Positions 7,199-14,856 are shown, counted from the first letter of the stretch. The stretch is DNA of 16,387 nt from Bacteroidota bacterium (GCA_009936825.1 JAACDV010000032.1:1-16387), one strand, 5' to 3'. Numbers and translations are program-made. Notes: generated by a model from the letters alone, not told the origin.

Positions 7199-8023
7199 AT
7201 GAATATGGGACTGGCACCGCGTCCGGCTAACGAAGATTTGCGTGCGCAAACGGTTATCAAGACCGGTTTGATAGATGCCCCCAACCCGGACCTTTTTCAA
7301 ATTTATTGCGATCTGGCTAAAGATATTACTGGCTTTGCAACTGCGAGTTTCAGTCTTTATGACGGCGAAATGAAATGCGCGATCGCCGAGGCAGGATCGG
7401 ATGATTTTGTTGTTGGTTCAAAATCTGAACGTTCGGAATGGAATATCTGCTCCTATGTTTTGCTGGAGACAGAACCGCTTATCATGGAGGATATTAAAAA
7501 AGATCCGAAATGGCAGCATCATCCGAATATGGTCGATTTGGAAGTAGGGCCAGCTTATGCCGGATTTCCGGTGATTAACGGTGATAATTTTGCTCTTGGC
7601 ACCTTATGCATGCTCAATCCGACGCCGAAGAAGGTGAATAATGATCAGATTATGTCGATCAAAAAGATCACCAAAAGCATTGCCCATTTGCTTGATCTGC
7701 AACTCCAGCAAAAGGAATTGACGTCGCAGCGCATGCTTGAAGCGCTGATGCAGTTTCAGCGGGAGTGTCCAGCGCTCGATCTTCATGATTTTCGCACTTA
7801 CATATCGCTTTGCTCCGAAATGCGGGTCAATGCGGATGATTCAGCGGGCATTATCGAAGAGGGTTTGGTGGAGCAGCAAGGCTCTGGAGAAATTGTCTTA
7901 ACCGAGGCTGGCCGCCTGCTTCAGGTAGAGATGAAATTGCAACAAAAGCCGGTTCGCCGAATCAAAATGGACGGTAGCCAAGCCGATGCCATGATTGATG
8001 AAATGTTTGCGGAGATTGAATAG
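7199..8023 (+). CDS. GAF-domain sensory protein with extra C-terminal region
   Basis: The start is the ATG at 7199, with a near-perfect AGGAGG site at 7185-7190 eight bases upstream; a TTG at 7169 is rejected. The 274-residue product has one GAF domain at about 26-168, recognised from ICSYVLLETEPLIMEDIKKD, an AYAGFPV strand, and GTLCMLNPTP, the pattern seen in phytochrome-related and diguanylate-cyclase-linked GAF domains. Cys84 lies in the conserved position of the ICSY turn. A helix at about 160-187 follows, then a region (205-245) ending in VEQQGSGEIVLTEAGRLL that resembles the wing and last helix of a winged-helix domain. No kinase, GGDEF or other output domain is present. It probably binds a small ligand and acts on a partner, most simply the product of the gene two bases downstream. 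The ligand is unknown. Confidence 0.85.
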   Translation: MNMGLAPRPANEDLRAQTVIKTGLIDAPNPDLFQIYCDLAKDITGFATASFSLYDGEMKCAIAEAGSDDFVVGSKSERSEWNICSYVLLETEPLIMEDIKKDPKWQHHPNMVDLEVGPAYAGFPVINGDNFALGTLCMLNPTPKKVNNDQIMSIKKITKSIAHLLDLQLQQKELTSQRMLEALMQFQRECPALDLHDFRTYISLCSEMRVNADDSAGIIEEGLVEQQGSGEIVLTEAGRLLQVEMKLQQKPVRRIKMDGSQADAMIDEMFAEIE

Positions 8024-8025
8024 CC

Positions 8026-8346
8026 ATGTACGCCAAAATTTATAATTTCAAGTTCACCGGCGTTGCTGAAGCTAAAGTTGCCGCGTCCTTTTGTGCAGAT
8101 GCCTTTGGTAAAATGATCGCTACAAACAACATGCGGTCTCTCAATATTTCAATCGGGAAATGCGGTAGTCTGTCGATCCAGACCAAGTTTGAGAATGGTG
8201 CCGATTTGAAGGATTTTGAGGGCTGTGCCGGCGCGATCTTCAAGGATTTGAAAGAATCCTTCATCTATAAAGAAGATGGGTATGCGGGCGTTTATGTTTT
8301 TAATTATGAGGCAGAGGCCATCGCTAGCGAATTGATAGCTGGGTAA
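8026..8346 (+). CDS. Conserved-looking 106-residue protein, function unknown
   Basis: The ATG lies two bases after the stop of the GAF-protein gene, so the two are almost certainly co-transcribed, with a GGAG about 13 bases upstream in the end of that gene. The product starts MYAKIYNFKFTG, has an alternating strand/helix pattern, and carries two cysteines (about residues 23 and 46). It is short, soluble and mildly acidic. The strand-helix-strand order would suit a ferredoxin-like fold, but I do not recognise the family. Its close linkage suggests a partner or target of the GAF protein. It converges on the minus-strand gene ending at 8359, with a long hairpin in between. Confidence 0.7.
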   Translation: MYAKIYNFKFTGVAEAKVAASFCADAFGKMIATNNMRSLNISIGKCGSLSIQTKFENGADLKDFEGCAGAIFKDLKESFIYKEDGYAGVYVFNYEAEAIASELIAG

Positions 8347-8351
8347 AGTAC

Positions 8352-8383
8352 CTCCAGCCTAGCTATCCGTAGCTGGGCTGGGG
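8352..8383. terminator. Long hairpin shared by two convergent genes
   Basis: A stem of about 14 pairs (CCAGCCTAGCTA at 8354-8365 against TAGCTGGGCTGG at 8370-8381, with G-U wobbles, extended by one wobble and one C-G pair) closes a TCCG loop. It begins six bases after the stop at 8346 and covers the last codons and the stop of the minus-strand gene. No T run follows on either strand, so it is a bidirectional terminator or 3'-end stabilising stem of uncertain strength. Confidence 0.5.
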
Positions 8384-8868
8384 AAATCCTCATAGTTAAC
8401 AAAGATCCCGGCAACCTTATAGCGAGCAAATGGATCGGATTTATTCCAATCCGCCGGCATTTCATATCGCAAACCTACATCTCTAAGCTTCTTATGTTCC
8501 TCTTCTGTTACACGACATACTCGATATAATTTTTGGAGTATGTCACGCACGTTATGTTTATTCGGTGCTTCTAGTTCCAAGAGTAAATCTATAATCACTT
8601 TGATTGGCACAGCATGTTCCACGTTTGTTTTGCCATGGTCTTCTTGTGCAGATATTGATTTCGGAATTTTATCCTTTTGATTGATTCCGCTGAGTCTCAT
8701 TTCTTTGTTTTGCCAGTACTGATCTAATGCCGTTTTAAGATTTCTTCTGCTTTCATTTTTAGTAAACCCAAACGCGATTGCCTCATGGGTTTGTTTTAAC
8801 GCAAAAAGAATAAAATCGATATTACCCTTTTCCGCTTTGGTTGAGGTCTCCGAATTTTTCTTTACCAT
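8359..8868 (-). CDS. Hypothetical protein of 169 residues, last gene of the unit
   Basis: The start at 8868 has a strong GGGGG/GGAA site that overlaps the stop of the upstream flavoprotein gene, with a 13-base gap between the two genes. The product opens with a polar, Lys-rich stretch (MVKKNSETSTKAEKG), followed by a helix region with KQTHEAIAFGFTKNE, then a section around EHAVPIKVIIDLLLEL and a C-terminal part with RYEMPADWNKSDPFARYKVAGI. There is no signal peptide or membrane segment. I do not recognise the family. The placement behind an oxidoreductase may be operonic accident: its AT-rich codon use differs from the two genes upstream, which suggests a later arrival. Confidence 0.7.
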   Translation of the reverse strand: MVKKNSETSTKAEKGNIDFILFALKQTHEAIAFGFTKNESRRNLKTALDQYWQNKEMRLSGINQKDKIPKSISAQEDHGKTNVEHAVPIKVIIDLLLELEAPNKHNVRDILQKLYRVCRVTEEEHKKLRDVGLRYEMPADWNKSDPFARYKVAGIFVNYEDFPSPATDS

Positions 8869-8881
8869 GTTGATTCCCCCT

Positions 8882-10306
8882 TCATAATCGCAGCAGTAGC
8901 TTCACCAGTCTTTGTACGTTCCGGCTGAATAGCTTGTCGGTAAAAAATGCTCCGGCCGCGCGCTTGCTGGCATCGCCATAAGTCGGATAGGGCGCAATCA
9001 TGCTTGCAAGCTTGGCTATTTTGGCTTTGCCGCTGATTGCCAGCGCCCATGTCAGGATCATCTCGCCAGCGTTCGGTGCCATTATCGTCGCGCCAATGAT
9101 GCGTCCGTTCTGATGGGCAATAATTTTCACTATGCCTTCGGTGCGACGCTCAGCCACCGCGCGGTCGTTCAGCGTTAAAGGAACTTTGTTCACGCGGATG
9201 TTTTTCGCCCCCCACATGTCACCCGCCGCAGCCTCACCAAGGCCGACATGCGCTAGTTCAGGATCGGTAAAAGTCACCCACGGGGTCAAACTGTCATCGA
9301 CCTTGGCGGGAAGACGAAACAGCATGTTGCGAAGGACGATGCCTGCATGATACCCGGCGATATGGGTGAATTGCGCCCGTCCGGTCACGTCGCCAATGGC
9401 AAAAACGCGCTTGTCATTGGTTCGTAACCGCTGGTCGGTGATTATGCCGTTGGACCGCGTTCGAATGCCGGCCGCCTCCAGCCCCAGATTTTCAATTACC
9501 GGCTGCCGCCCGGCTGCCGCCAAAAGATGACTTGCATGCAGAATACGATCATCCGTTAGTTTAACTTCGATGACACCCGCGCCAGCTTTGCCGGCGCCCA
9601 CACGGGCAACACCAACCCCCTCAATCATCTCCACACCCTCATCGCGTAGGCGTGATTTCAGGAAGCCGGCCACCTCTGGATCGTCACGACCCAGAATTGA
9701 AAATGCTTCAACAATTGTCACCTTACATCCGAGCCGTCGGTGAGCCTGTGCCATTTCGACGCCGATAGGCCCGCCGCCAATAATAACAAGATGATCAGGT
9801 TTTTCGAGATCGGCAAAGATGGACTCGTTGGTGTGAACTTGCACGCCATCCAGACCCGGAATAGGAGGCAACACCGGTTTTGATCCGGTGGCGATGACAA
9901 AGAATTTCGCCCGTACTTCATAATTTTCAGATTGCACAATGCGGGGCGCAGTAAAGGCGGCTCTCTCTTCGATGACGGTCACGCCTAGCTCGGTAAAACG
10001 CGCCACCGAGTCATGCGGCGCGATTTCTGCGATAACATCGGCAACATGTGCTTTTACCGCGGCAAAATCTACCCGCGCCTCACCGCCATAAATCCCCATA
10101 TCAGGATTGCCCGCTGCATTATGCGCCGCCTTGGCCGCAGCCAACAGCGCTTTTGAGGGAACGCACCCACTATTCAGGCAATCGCCGCCCATGCGTTCGG
10201 CTTCAAACAGAACAACCTGCGCGCCCATTTGCGCGGCACCAGCGGCAATGTTCAGGCCGCCAGACCCGGCCCCGATAACGCAAATGTCAGTGGTGATTTT
10301 CTTCAT
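8882..10306 (-). CDS. Mercuric-reductase-like FAD/NAD(P) disulfide oxidoreductase
   Basis: This 474-residue protein belongs to the class I pyridine nucleotide-disulfide oxidoreductases. It has the N-terminal FAD motif GAGSGG at 12-17, the redox disulfide Cys43/Cys48 in GGDCLNSGCVPSKA, the NAD(P) motif IIGGGPIGVEMAQ, the second FAD motif AIGDVTG, and a C-terminal dimer domain. It lacks both the heavy-metal-associated N-terminal domain and the C-terminal vicinal cysteines of true MerA. In place of the dihydrolipoamide dehydrogenase HPTxSE motif it has APYPTYGDASKRAA, so mercury reduction and lipoamide oxidation are both doubtful; the electron acceptor is unknown. Its start overlaps the stop of the upstream VTT-protein gene in the sequence ATGA, which implies translational coupling. 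This pairing of VTT membrane protein and MerA-like flavoprotein recurs in other bacteria. Confidence 0.92.
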   Translation of the reverse strand: MKKITTDICVIGAGSGGLNIAAGAAQMGAQVVLFEAERMGGDCLNSGCVPSKALLAAAKAAHNAAGNPDMGIYGGEARVDFAAVKAHVADVIAEIAPHDSVARFTELGVTVIEERAAFTAPRIVQSENYEVRAKFFVIATGSKPVLPPIPGLDGVQVHTNESIFADLEKPDHLVIIGGGPIGVEMAQAHRRLGCKVTIVEAFSILGRDDPEVAGFLKSRLRDEGVEMIEGVGVARVGAGKAGAGVIEVKLTDDRILHASHLLAAAGRQPVIENLGLEAAGIRTRSNGIITDQRLRTNDKRVFAIGDVTGRAQFTHIAGYHAGIVLRNMLFRLPAKVDDSLTPWVTFTDPELAHVGLGEAAAGDMWGAKNIRVNKVPLTLNDRAVAERRTEGIVKIIAHQNGRIIGATIMAPNAGEMILTWALAISGKAKIAKLASMIAPYPTYGDASKRAAGAFFTDKLFSRNVQRLVKLLLRL

Positions 10307-11088
10307 TTTTTGCCCCTGCCCTTAATCTTGCGCTTAATGATAGGCCAAATGACAGGCCAAATGACAGGCAGTAGGGCCAAAAACCCCAACGCCGCCAAAG
10401 GGCCCAGAATGGCAGGTGATGTCAGCACCTTCAAATCCGGGAAATGCCCCGCCGCCAGTACCGGGTTAAGGCTCCGTCCGACAGCGACAAACACCGTTGA
10501 TCCGGGTATAATTCCGATAAATGTAGCTAGAAAAAAGGCGCTAAAGGACATGCGGGTCAATGCTGGAATGATGTTGATCACCCAGAACGGCGCTGCTGGA
10601 ATTAACCGCAGTGCCAAAAGATATGAAAAAGCATTTTGGGTGAATCCGTCTTCAAGTCGCGCCAGAAATGCACCGGCACGCACGCGGGCCAGATCGGCAA
10701 ATGCAGTTCGTGCGGCGATGAACACAATTCCAGCCCCTACAGTTGCCCCGCTAACCACCAATATAATAGCGAGCCAGCCGAAAATGGCCCCTCCAGTCAA
10801 AGTCAGCAGTAGGCTAATCGGCAACGAAAATGCAACCGCAATGGCGTAACCTGCCATGAAGCACAGACTGGCGGTAAGCAGATTGGCGTCAGCATAGGCT
10901 TTGATGGCGGTGTAATTTTCGCTGATGACGGCCCAGCCAATCTTCTGATCTGCGCCGCTGGCAAAAAACACCGCTAAACCCACCAGCAGAAAGACCGGCA
11001 ACCACCACCGCTTCAGCCGTGACCCAGACCATTTCGACGGGCCCGGTGATCCGGCGGGGTGAACGTCATTATCAGGTGATTTAGGCAT
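10303..11088 (-). CDS. TVP38/TMEM64 family (VTT/DedA-like) membrane protein
   Basis: The product is 261 residues from the ATG at 11088, which has a GGAGAA site about eight bases upstream; a longer frame to 11181 adds an unlikely basic leader. It has a cytoplasmic Pro-rich N-terminus, a first membrane segment at about 29-45, and the VTT core: AVAFSLPISLLLTLTGGAIF, a Gly-rich re-entrant stretch GATVGAGIVFI, the amphipathic FADLARVRAG section, and the RLIPAAPFWVINIIPAL motif. One or two segments follow and the tail is strongly basic (IKRKIKGRGKK). Family members are polytopic inner-membrane proteins, some linked to lipid scrambling or transport, but the substrate is unknown. A 12-base tandem repeat (10342-10365, plus strand) encodes the repeated PVIW near the C-terminus. 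The ATGA overlap ties it to the flavoprotein that follows. Confidence 0.9.
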   Translation of the reverse strand: MPKSPDNDVHPAGSPGPSKWSGSRLKRWWLPVFLLVGLAVFFASGADQKIGWAVISENYTAIKAYADANLLTASLCFMAGYAIAVAFSLPISLLLTLTGGAIFGWLAIILVVSGATVGAGIVFIAARTAFADLARVRAGAFLARLEDGFTQNAFSYLLALRLIPAAPFWVINIIPALTRMSFSAFFLATFIGIIPGSTVFVAVGRSLNPVLAAGHFPDLKVLTSPAILGPLAALGFLALLPVIWPVIWPIIKRKIKGRGKK

Positions 11089-11352
11089 TGTTAAATTTCT
11101 CCAGCGGTCTGACTTGGTCTGGTGCCTGCTTGGTAAGAGGCACTGTACTCGCAGCAATGGTTTGCCACAATATTTCCTCAATGTCGGATCATCCTGATGG
11201 TGGTTTTGGTGATGGACTTCGGATTCGTGATCAATAGAAGGGCCTCAAAAGGGGCCTCTTTAACACCAACGCAATTTTTCGGCTGACCCGATTCGCCGAT
11301 CCGGTTATACAGGGTTCCAATCGGCAACCGCCCAACGAGGAGGACGTCCCGC
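11089..11352. other. Divergent intergenic region between the VTT gene and the murA unit
   Basis: These 264 bases must hold both promoters, but I see no strong -35/-10 pair. Visible features are GTGCCT/AGGCAC at about 11124-11145 (inverted, 10-base loop), GGGCCTC twice at 11240-11246 and 11252-11258 (direct, period 12), and the GAGGAGG ribosome binding site at 11337-11343 for the next gene. Confidence 0.5.
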
Positions 11353-11538
11353 GTGGCAAATGAAAAGCAGGATCGTGAGGCACGGCTTGCCGAAGCACTG
11401 CGCCAGAATTTGCACCGGCGCAAAGCACAGTCACGCGCGCGAAAACTCCCAACATCGACGACATCAGCATCTGCTGCAGACTTGTCCAATACCCCTGAAG
11501 ATACCCGCCAGCAATCAAACGAGGAAAATGATGGATAG
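11353..11538 (+). CDS. Small basic protein upstream of murA
   Basis: A GTG start at 11353 lies nine bases after GAGGAGG (11337-11343). The 61-residue product begins MANEKQDREARLAEALRQNL and continues HRRKAQSRARK, a charged helix very rich in Arg and Lys, then a Ser/Thr/Asn-rich, probably disordered tail. Short Arg-rich proteins of the type 'AALRxNLxRRKxQxRxR' are common next to murA in alphaproteobacteria, although their role is not known to me. It overlaps the murA start by eight bases (murA ATG at 11531, its own stop at 11538), so it is likely the first gene of the murA operon and may help couple translation of murA. Confidence 0.75.
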   Translation: MANEKQDREARLAEALRQNLHRRKAQSRARKLPTSTTSASAADLSNTPEDTRQQSNEENDG

Positions 11539-12793
11539 GCTGAAAATTGAAGGCGGCGTACCGCTGGCTGGCGATATTATCGTTAGCGGTGCAAAAAATG
11601 CTGCATTGCCGCTTATGGCCGCTGGCCTCGTAACGCAGGGCACTTTACGATTGGAAAATGTCCCGCTTCTTGTTGATACAACATCGATGGAAGCGTTGCT
11701 GGCCAACCACGGGATCGGTGTTCAGCGTCAAGGCGAGACCGTCACCATAGGAGGAGAGGTATCGAACTTTGATGCACCCTATGATCTTGTGCGAAAGATG
11801 CGCGCATCAATCCTGATTCTTGGCCCGTTGTTGGCGCGTTATGGACAGGCGCGGGTATCGCTGCCCGGGGGGTGCGCCATTGGCACGCGTCCCGTTGACT
11901 TGCACATCCGGGCGATGCAGGGCCTTGGTGCGGTGGTTGAACTTGCCGATGGATATATTCAAGCGCGCGCCCCTGGCGGGCTGAAGGGAGGGCGTGTTGT
12001 TTTTCCTATGGTGTCAGTGGGTGCTACCGAAAATGCGCTAATCGCCGCCAGTCTCGCCAAAGGAACGTCGGAGCTGGTGAATGTTGCGCGCGAACCGGAA
12101 ATTATTGACTTAGCTGAATGTCTGAATGCGATGGGTGCGCGCATTACCGGACATGGAGGCGATACCATCACGATCGAAGGGGTGGATAAGCTTGGCGATG
12201 CGACGCATAGAGTAATTCCTGACCGGATCGAAGCTGGCACCTGGGCGATTGCGGCAGCAATCACCGGTGGAGCGCTGACTTTGAAGGGGGCAAATCCGCG
12301 TCATCTTGATGCCTTGCTAGGGGTGCTGATGGATGCCGGAGTGACCGTCGATGAAAAAAGCGACGGGCTTTACATTGCCGCTAATCAAAGGCTTCGTTCG
12401 GTCGATATTAGCACCGACCCGTTCCCCGGTTTTCCAACCGACCTTCAGGCGCAGTTCATGGCGCTGATGTGTTTTGCTGAAGGGGCGTCGCGGATCAGCG
12501 AAACGGTGTTTGAAAACCGCTTTATGCATGTTCCAGAATTGTTACGAATGGGCGCTGATATTCAAGTTGACGGCGGGGTTGCGCTGGTTCGGGGACACCA
12601 GAATCTGACCGCTGCCCCGGTTATGGCAACCGATCTTCGCGCTTCGGTATCGCTGGTGCTAGCGGCACTGGCAACGCCCGGCATATCCGAAGTCAGCCGT
12701 ATTTATCACCTTGATCGCGGATATTCCGACTTGGAGGCCAAGTTGGGTGCGTGTGGTGCCCGCATTCAGCGTGTTGGAGAAACTGATGGGTGA
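11531..12793 (+). CDS. murA: UDP-N-acetylglucosamine 1-carboxyvinyltransferase MurA
   Basis: MurA transfers enolpyruvyl from phosphoenolpyruvate to UDP-N-acetylglucosamine, the first committed step of peptidoglycan synthesis, in the cytoplasm. The product is 420 residues. Key residues fall at the classical positions: Lys22-Asn23 in SGAKNAALP, Arg91 in VRKMRAS, and the catalytic Cys115 in LPGGCAIGTRPVD, the residue modified by fosfomycin in sensitive enzymes. The C-terminal section has PFPGFPTDLQAQ and TVFENRFMHVPEL. There is an ATG pair at 11528 and 11531; the second is preferred because GAGG at 11521-11524 is too close to the first. The gene overlaps both neighbours by eight bases, indicating one transcription and translation unit from 11353 to 13286. 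Confidence 0.98.
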   Translation: MDRLKIEGGVPLAGDIIVSGAKNAALPLMAAGLVTQGTLRLENVPLLVDTTSMEALLANHGIGVQRQGETVTIGGEVSNFDAPYDLVRKMRASILILGPLLARYGQARVSLPGGCAIGTRPVDLHIRAMQGLGAVVELADGYIQARAPGGLKGGRVVFPMVSVGATENALIAASLAKGTSELVNVAREPEIIDLAECLNAMGARITGHGGDTITIEGVDKLGDATHRVIPDRIEAGTWAIAAAITGGALTLKGANPRHLDALLGVLMDAGVTVDEKSDGLYIAANQRLRSVDISTDPFPGFPTDLQAQFMALMCFAEGASRISETVFENRFMHVPELLRMGADIQVDGGVALVRGHQNLTAAPVMATDLRASVSLVLAALATPGISEVSRIYHLDRGYSDLEAKLGACGARIQRVGETDG

Positions 12794-13286
12794 TCTTGAA
12801 AATGAGGGGGCAGGCCAGCTTCGTTTGCTGGCACGCGAACGCGGCGATATTGAGGTGCTGTCAGCGTTACTGCAAGACGCGATTATCCTTGTCGAGGACA
12901 TGGTTTTTGAGCGCGAAAGCAAACGGTTCATCATTGTTGCCAACCGGTGCTGTTGGGACTTGTCCCCTGTTGAGGGGGTGACAACCCAGACTGGCGGTCC
13001 GGTTTTTCAGCGCAGGTTATGCGGGGTCCAATTCGCCGCGGTGAAGAGGGTACGCCAGACCGGACTTCCGGTTGATAGACGCTCCGGTTTTCTAAATCTC
13101 CTGGCAATCACCACTCCCGATTTGGATTCGGATACTGATCCGGCCCTGCTGATTGATTTGCTGTTTTCCGGTGGGGCGTCGGTACGCCTTGAGATGGATG
13201 AAATTCATGTGCAGGTTGAAGACATCGACGCTCCGCAACCAACCGGCAATCAGCCGGTGCATGAGATTACCGATAAGGAATCTTGA
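12786..13286 (+). CDS. DUF2948 family protein
   Basis: The ATG at 12786 overlaps the murA stop (ATGGGTGA). The 166-residue product contains the DUF2948 pattern: LRLLARERGDIEVLSALLQDAIILVEDM near the start in pieces, the turn ANRCCWD, and a C-terminal stretch with FSGGASVRLEMDEI. It is a soluble alpha/beta protein found almost only in alphaproteobacteria and nearly always between murA and hisD. Its biochemical role is unknown. The last part is acidic and probably flexible. Its stop at 13284-13286 lies in the first half of a 16-base duplication. Confidence 0.9.
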   Translation: MGDLENEGAGQLRLLARERGDIEVLSALLQDAIILVEDMVFERESKRFIIVANRCCWDLSPVEGVTTQTGGPVFQRRLCGVQFAAVKRVRQTGLPVDRRSGFLNLLAITTPDLDSDTDPALLIDLLFSGGASVRLEMDEIHVQVEDIDAPQPTGNQPVHEITDKES

Positions 13287-13315
13287 CGCCCGGGAATCCT
13301 GACGCCCGGAATACC
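13284..13315 (+). repeat. 16-base imperfect tandem duplication at the DUF2948 stop codon
   Basis: TGACGCCCGG appears at 13284-13293 and 13300-13309, followed each time by AAT and C-rich bases, with one base inserted in the first copy. The first copy contains the stop codon of the DUF2948 gene. Confidence 0.7.
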
Positions 13316-13357
13316 TAAAGTTGTTTTCGGTTAAATGATCTTGCCTGAGGGTGAATA

Positions 13358-13386
13358 TTGATTTCTAACGGGTTTTGGCGTTAAAC
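13358..13386 (+). promoter_or_regulatory. Candidate promoter of hisD
   Basis: TTGATT (13358-13363) and TTAAAC (13381-13386) are separated by exactly 17 bases. It lies in the 226-base gap between the DUF2948 gene and hisD, about 127 bases before the hisD start. The -10 match is weak. Confidence 0.3.
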
Positions 13387-13464
13387 CATGATTGGCCTCA
13401 TGATAGAGACCAAGAGAGAGTCTATTGGGTTTCCAAAACGCATGGAATCACATAATTTTTGAGC

Positions 13465-13497
13465 CCATATCGTGGGATGATATTTTTTCGGATATGG
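13465..13497 (+). promoter_or_regulatory. Hairpin in the hisD leader next to the RBS
   Basis: CCATATC (13465-13471) and GATATGG (13491-13497) can pair around a 19-base loop, ending five bases before the purine-rich ribosome binding site (AAAGGCAG, about 13499-13506) of hisD. It could limit ribosome access. No histidine-rich leader peptide was found. Confidence 0.35.
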
Positions 13498-13512
13498 CAA
13501 AAAGGCAGTATC

Positions 13513-14856
13513 ATGGCGGCAAGACTTTACGATCAGCAAACAGACTTTCAGGTGAAGTTTGACGCTTTGCTATCGACCAAGCGTGAGGCCAATACAGATG
13601 TTGCCGACGCCGCCTCGGACATCATTGCCGATGTGCGGGCACGGGGCGATGCCGCGCTTCTGCAGCTGACTCAGCGGTTTGACGGTGCGGCCCCCGATAG
13701 TGTAGCCGATCTGGCGGTCAGCTGCGATCAGATTGATGCGGCGCTTGACGGGTTAACTCCCCAGCTCCGCGATGCGCTGGAGACGGCAGCATCGCGCATT
13801 CGCAGCTTTCATGAGCGCCAACTTCCCCAAGGGTTGGACTATAGCGATGCTGACGGCGTTGCCCTTGGTATGCGGTATTCACCCGTGGATGGCGCGGGTC
13901 TGTATGTTCCGGGCGGCAAGGCTGCTTATCCGTCTTCGGTTTTGATGAATGCGATACCGGCGGCTGTGGCGGGTGTTGGTCGGCGGGTGATCGTTGTGCC
14001 TTCACCGAACGGGTTTGTCAGTCCGATGGTGCTGGCGGCAGCTGGCATTGCGGGCGTTGACGAAATCTGGCGTATCGGCGGCGCGCAGGCGATTGCCGCG
14101 CTGGCTTATGGCACCGAAACGATTGCGCCAGTTGATAAAATCGTAGGGCCTGGCAATGCCTATGTGGCGGCTGCAAAGCGGCAGGTCTTTGGCGTTGTGG
14201 GTATTGATTCGATTGCCGGGCCGTCTGAAATTCTGGTGGTTGCGGACAAGGATAATGATCCGGCATGGATTGCTGTTGATCTGCTATCGCAGGCCGAGCA
14301 TGACGAAGCTGCGCAATCGATTTTGATTACCGATGATGCCGATTTTGCCGATGCGGTTGACGCGGAGGTTGAGAGGATTCTTGTAACGCTGGATCGCGAG
14401 ACAGTGGCCCGCCAGTCATGGCAGGACAATGGAGCGATCATCACCGTCGATAAAATGGAGGATATGCCCGCGCTCGCCAACCGGATTGCCGCAGAACATC
14501 TGGAACTGGCAGTTGCCGAACCGCGCCAGTGGCTGAACAAAATACGGCATGCTGGCGCAGTGTTTCTTGGTCGCTATACGCCAGAAGCGATTGGCGATTA
14601 TGTGGCCGGCCCTAACCATGTTTTGCCAACGGCGCGCACGGCGAAATTCTCGTCTGGGCTTGGTGTTGTTGATTTCATGAAACGCACAACCACCGTTGAA
14701 TGCGATGCCGATAGTTTTGGGCGAATTGCCCCGGCAGGAATTGCGCTTGCCAATGCTGAAGGTCTTGGAGCGCACGCCCTGTCTATGTCCATCCGAAGCA
14801 ATGGTCCAGAATCCGGCGCTATAGAACCTGATACTAGGGAATCCGATGGCAGATGA
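13513..14856 (+). CDS. hisD: Histidinol dehydrogenase HisD
   Basis: HisD is a zinc-dependent homodimeric enzyme that oxidises L-histidinol in two NAD-dependent steps to L-histidine, the end of the pathway. The product is 447 residues from the ATG at 13513; an upstream frame to 13459 adds 18 residues with no good ribosome site. The family motifs are present: GLYVPGGKAAYPSSV, IVGPGNAYVAAAK, GPSEILVVAD, the zinc ligands Gln and His in SQAEHDEAAQ, the catalytic Glu-His in AAEHLEL, the ligand Asp in IGDYVAGPNHVLPT, SSGLGVVDFMKRT, and the final ligand His in LGAHAL. The last 11 bases overlap the start of the UPF0262 gene, which suggests co-translation. No other his gene is in the window. Confidence 0.97.
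   Translation: MAARLYDQQTDFQVKFDALLSTKREANTDVADAASDIIADVRARGDAALLQLTQRFDGAAPDSVADLAVSCDQIDAALDGLTPQLRDALETAASRIRSFHERQLPQGLDYSDADGVALGMRYSPVDGAGLYVPGGKAAYPSSVLMNAIPAAVAGVGRRVIVVPSPNGFVSPMVLAAAGIAGVDEIWRIGGAQAIAALAYGTETIAPVDKIVGPGNAYVAAAKRQVFGVVGIDSIAGPSEILVVADKDNDPAWIAVDLLSQAEHDEAAQSILITDDADFADAVDAEVERILVTLDRETVARQSWQDNGAIITVDKMEDMPALANRIAAEHLELAVAEPRQWLNKIRHAGAVFLGRYTPEAIGDYVAGPNHVLPTARTAKFSSGLGVVDFMKRTTTVECDADSFGRIAPAGIALANAEGLGAHALSMSIRSNGPESGAIEPDTRESDGR

Noticed and set aside
8882..10306. True mercuric reductase and a mercury resistance operon
   Set aside because: No heavy-metal-associated domain, no C-terminal vicinal cysteines, and no merR, merT or merP nearby.
10229..10849. Plus-strand frame of 206 codons
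   Set aside because: It lies opposite the VTT gene and the start of the flavoprotein gene and is rich in Ala, Asn, Arg and Pro without any motif; a shadow frame.
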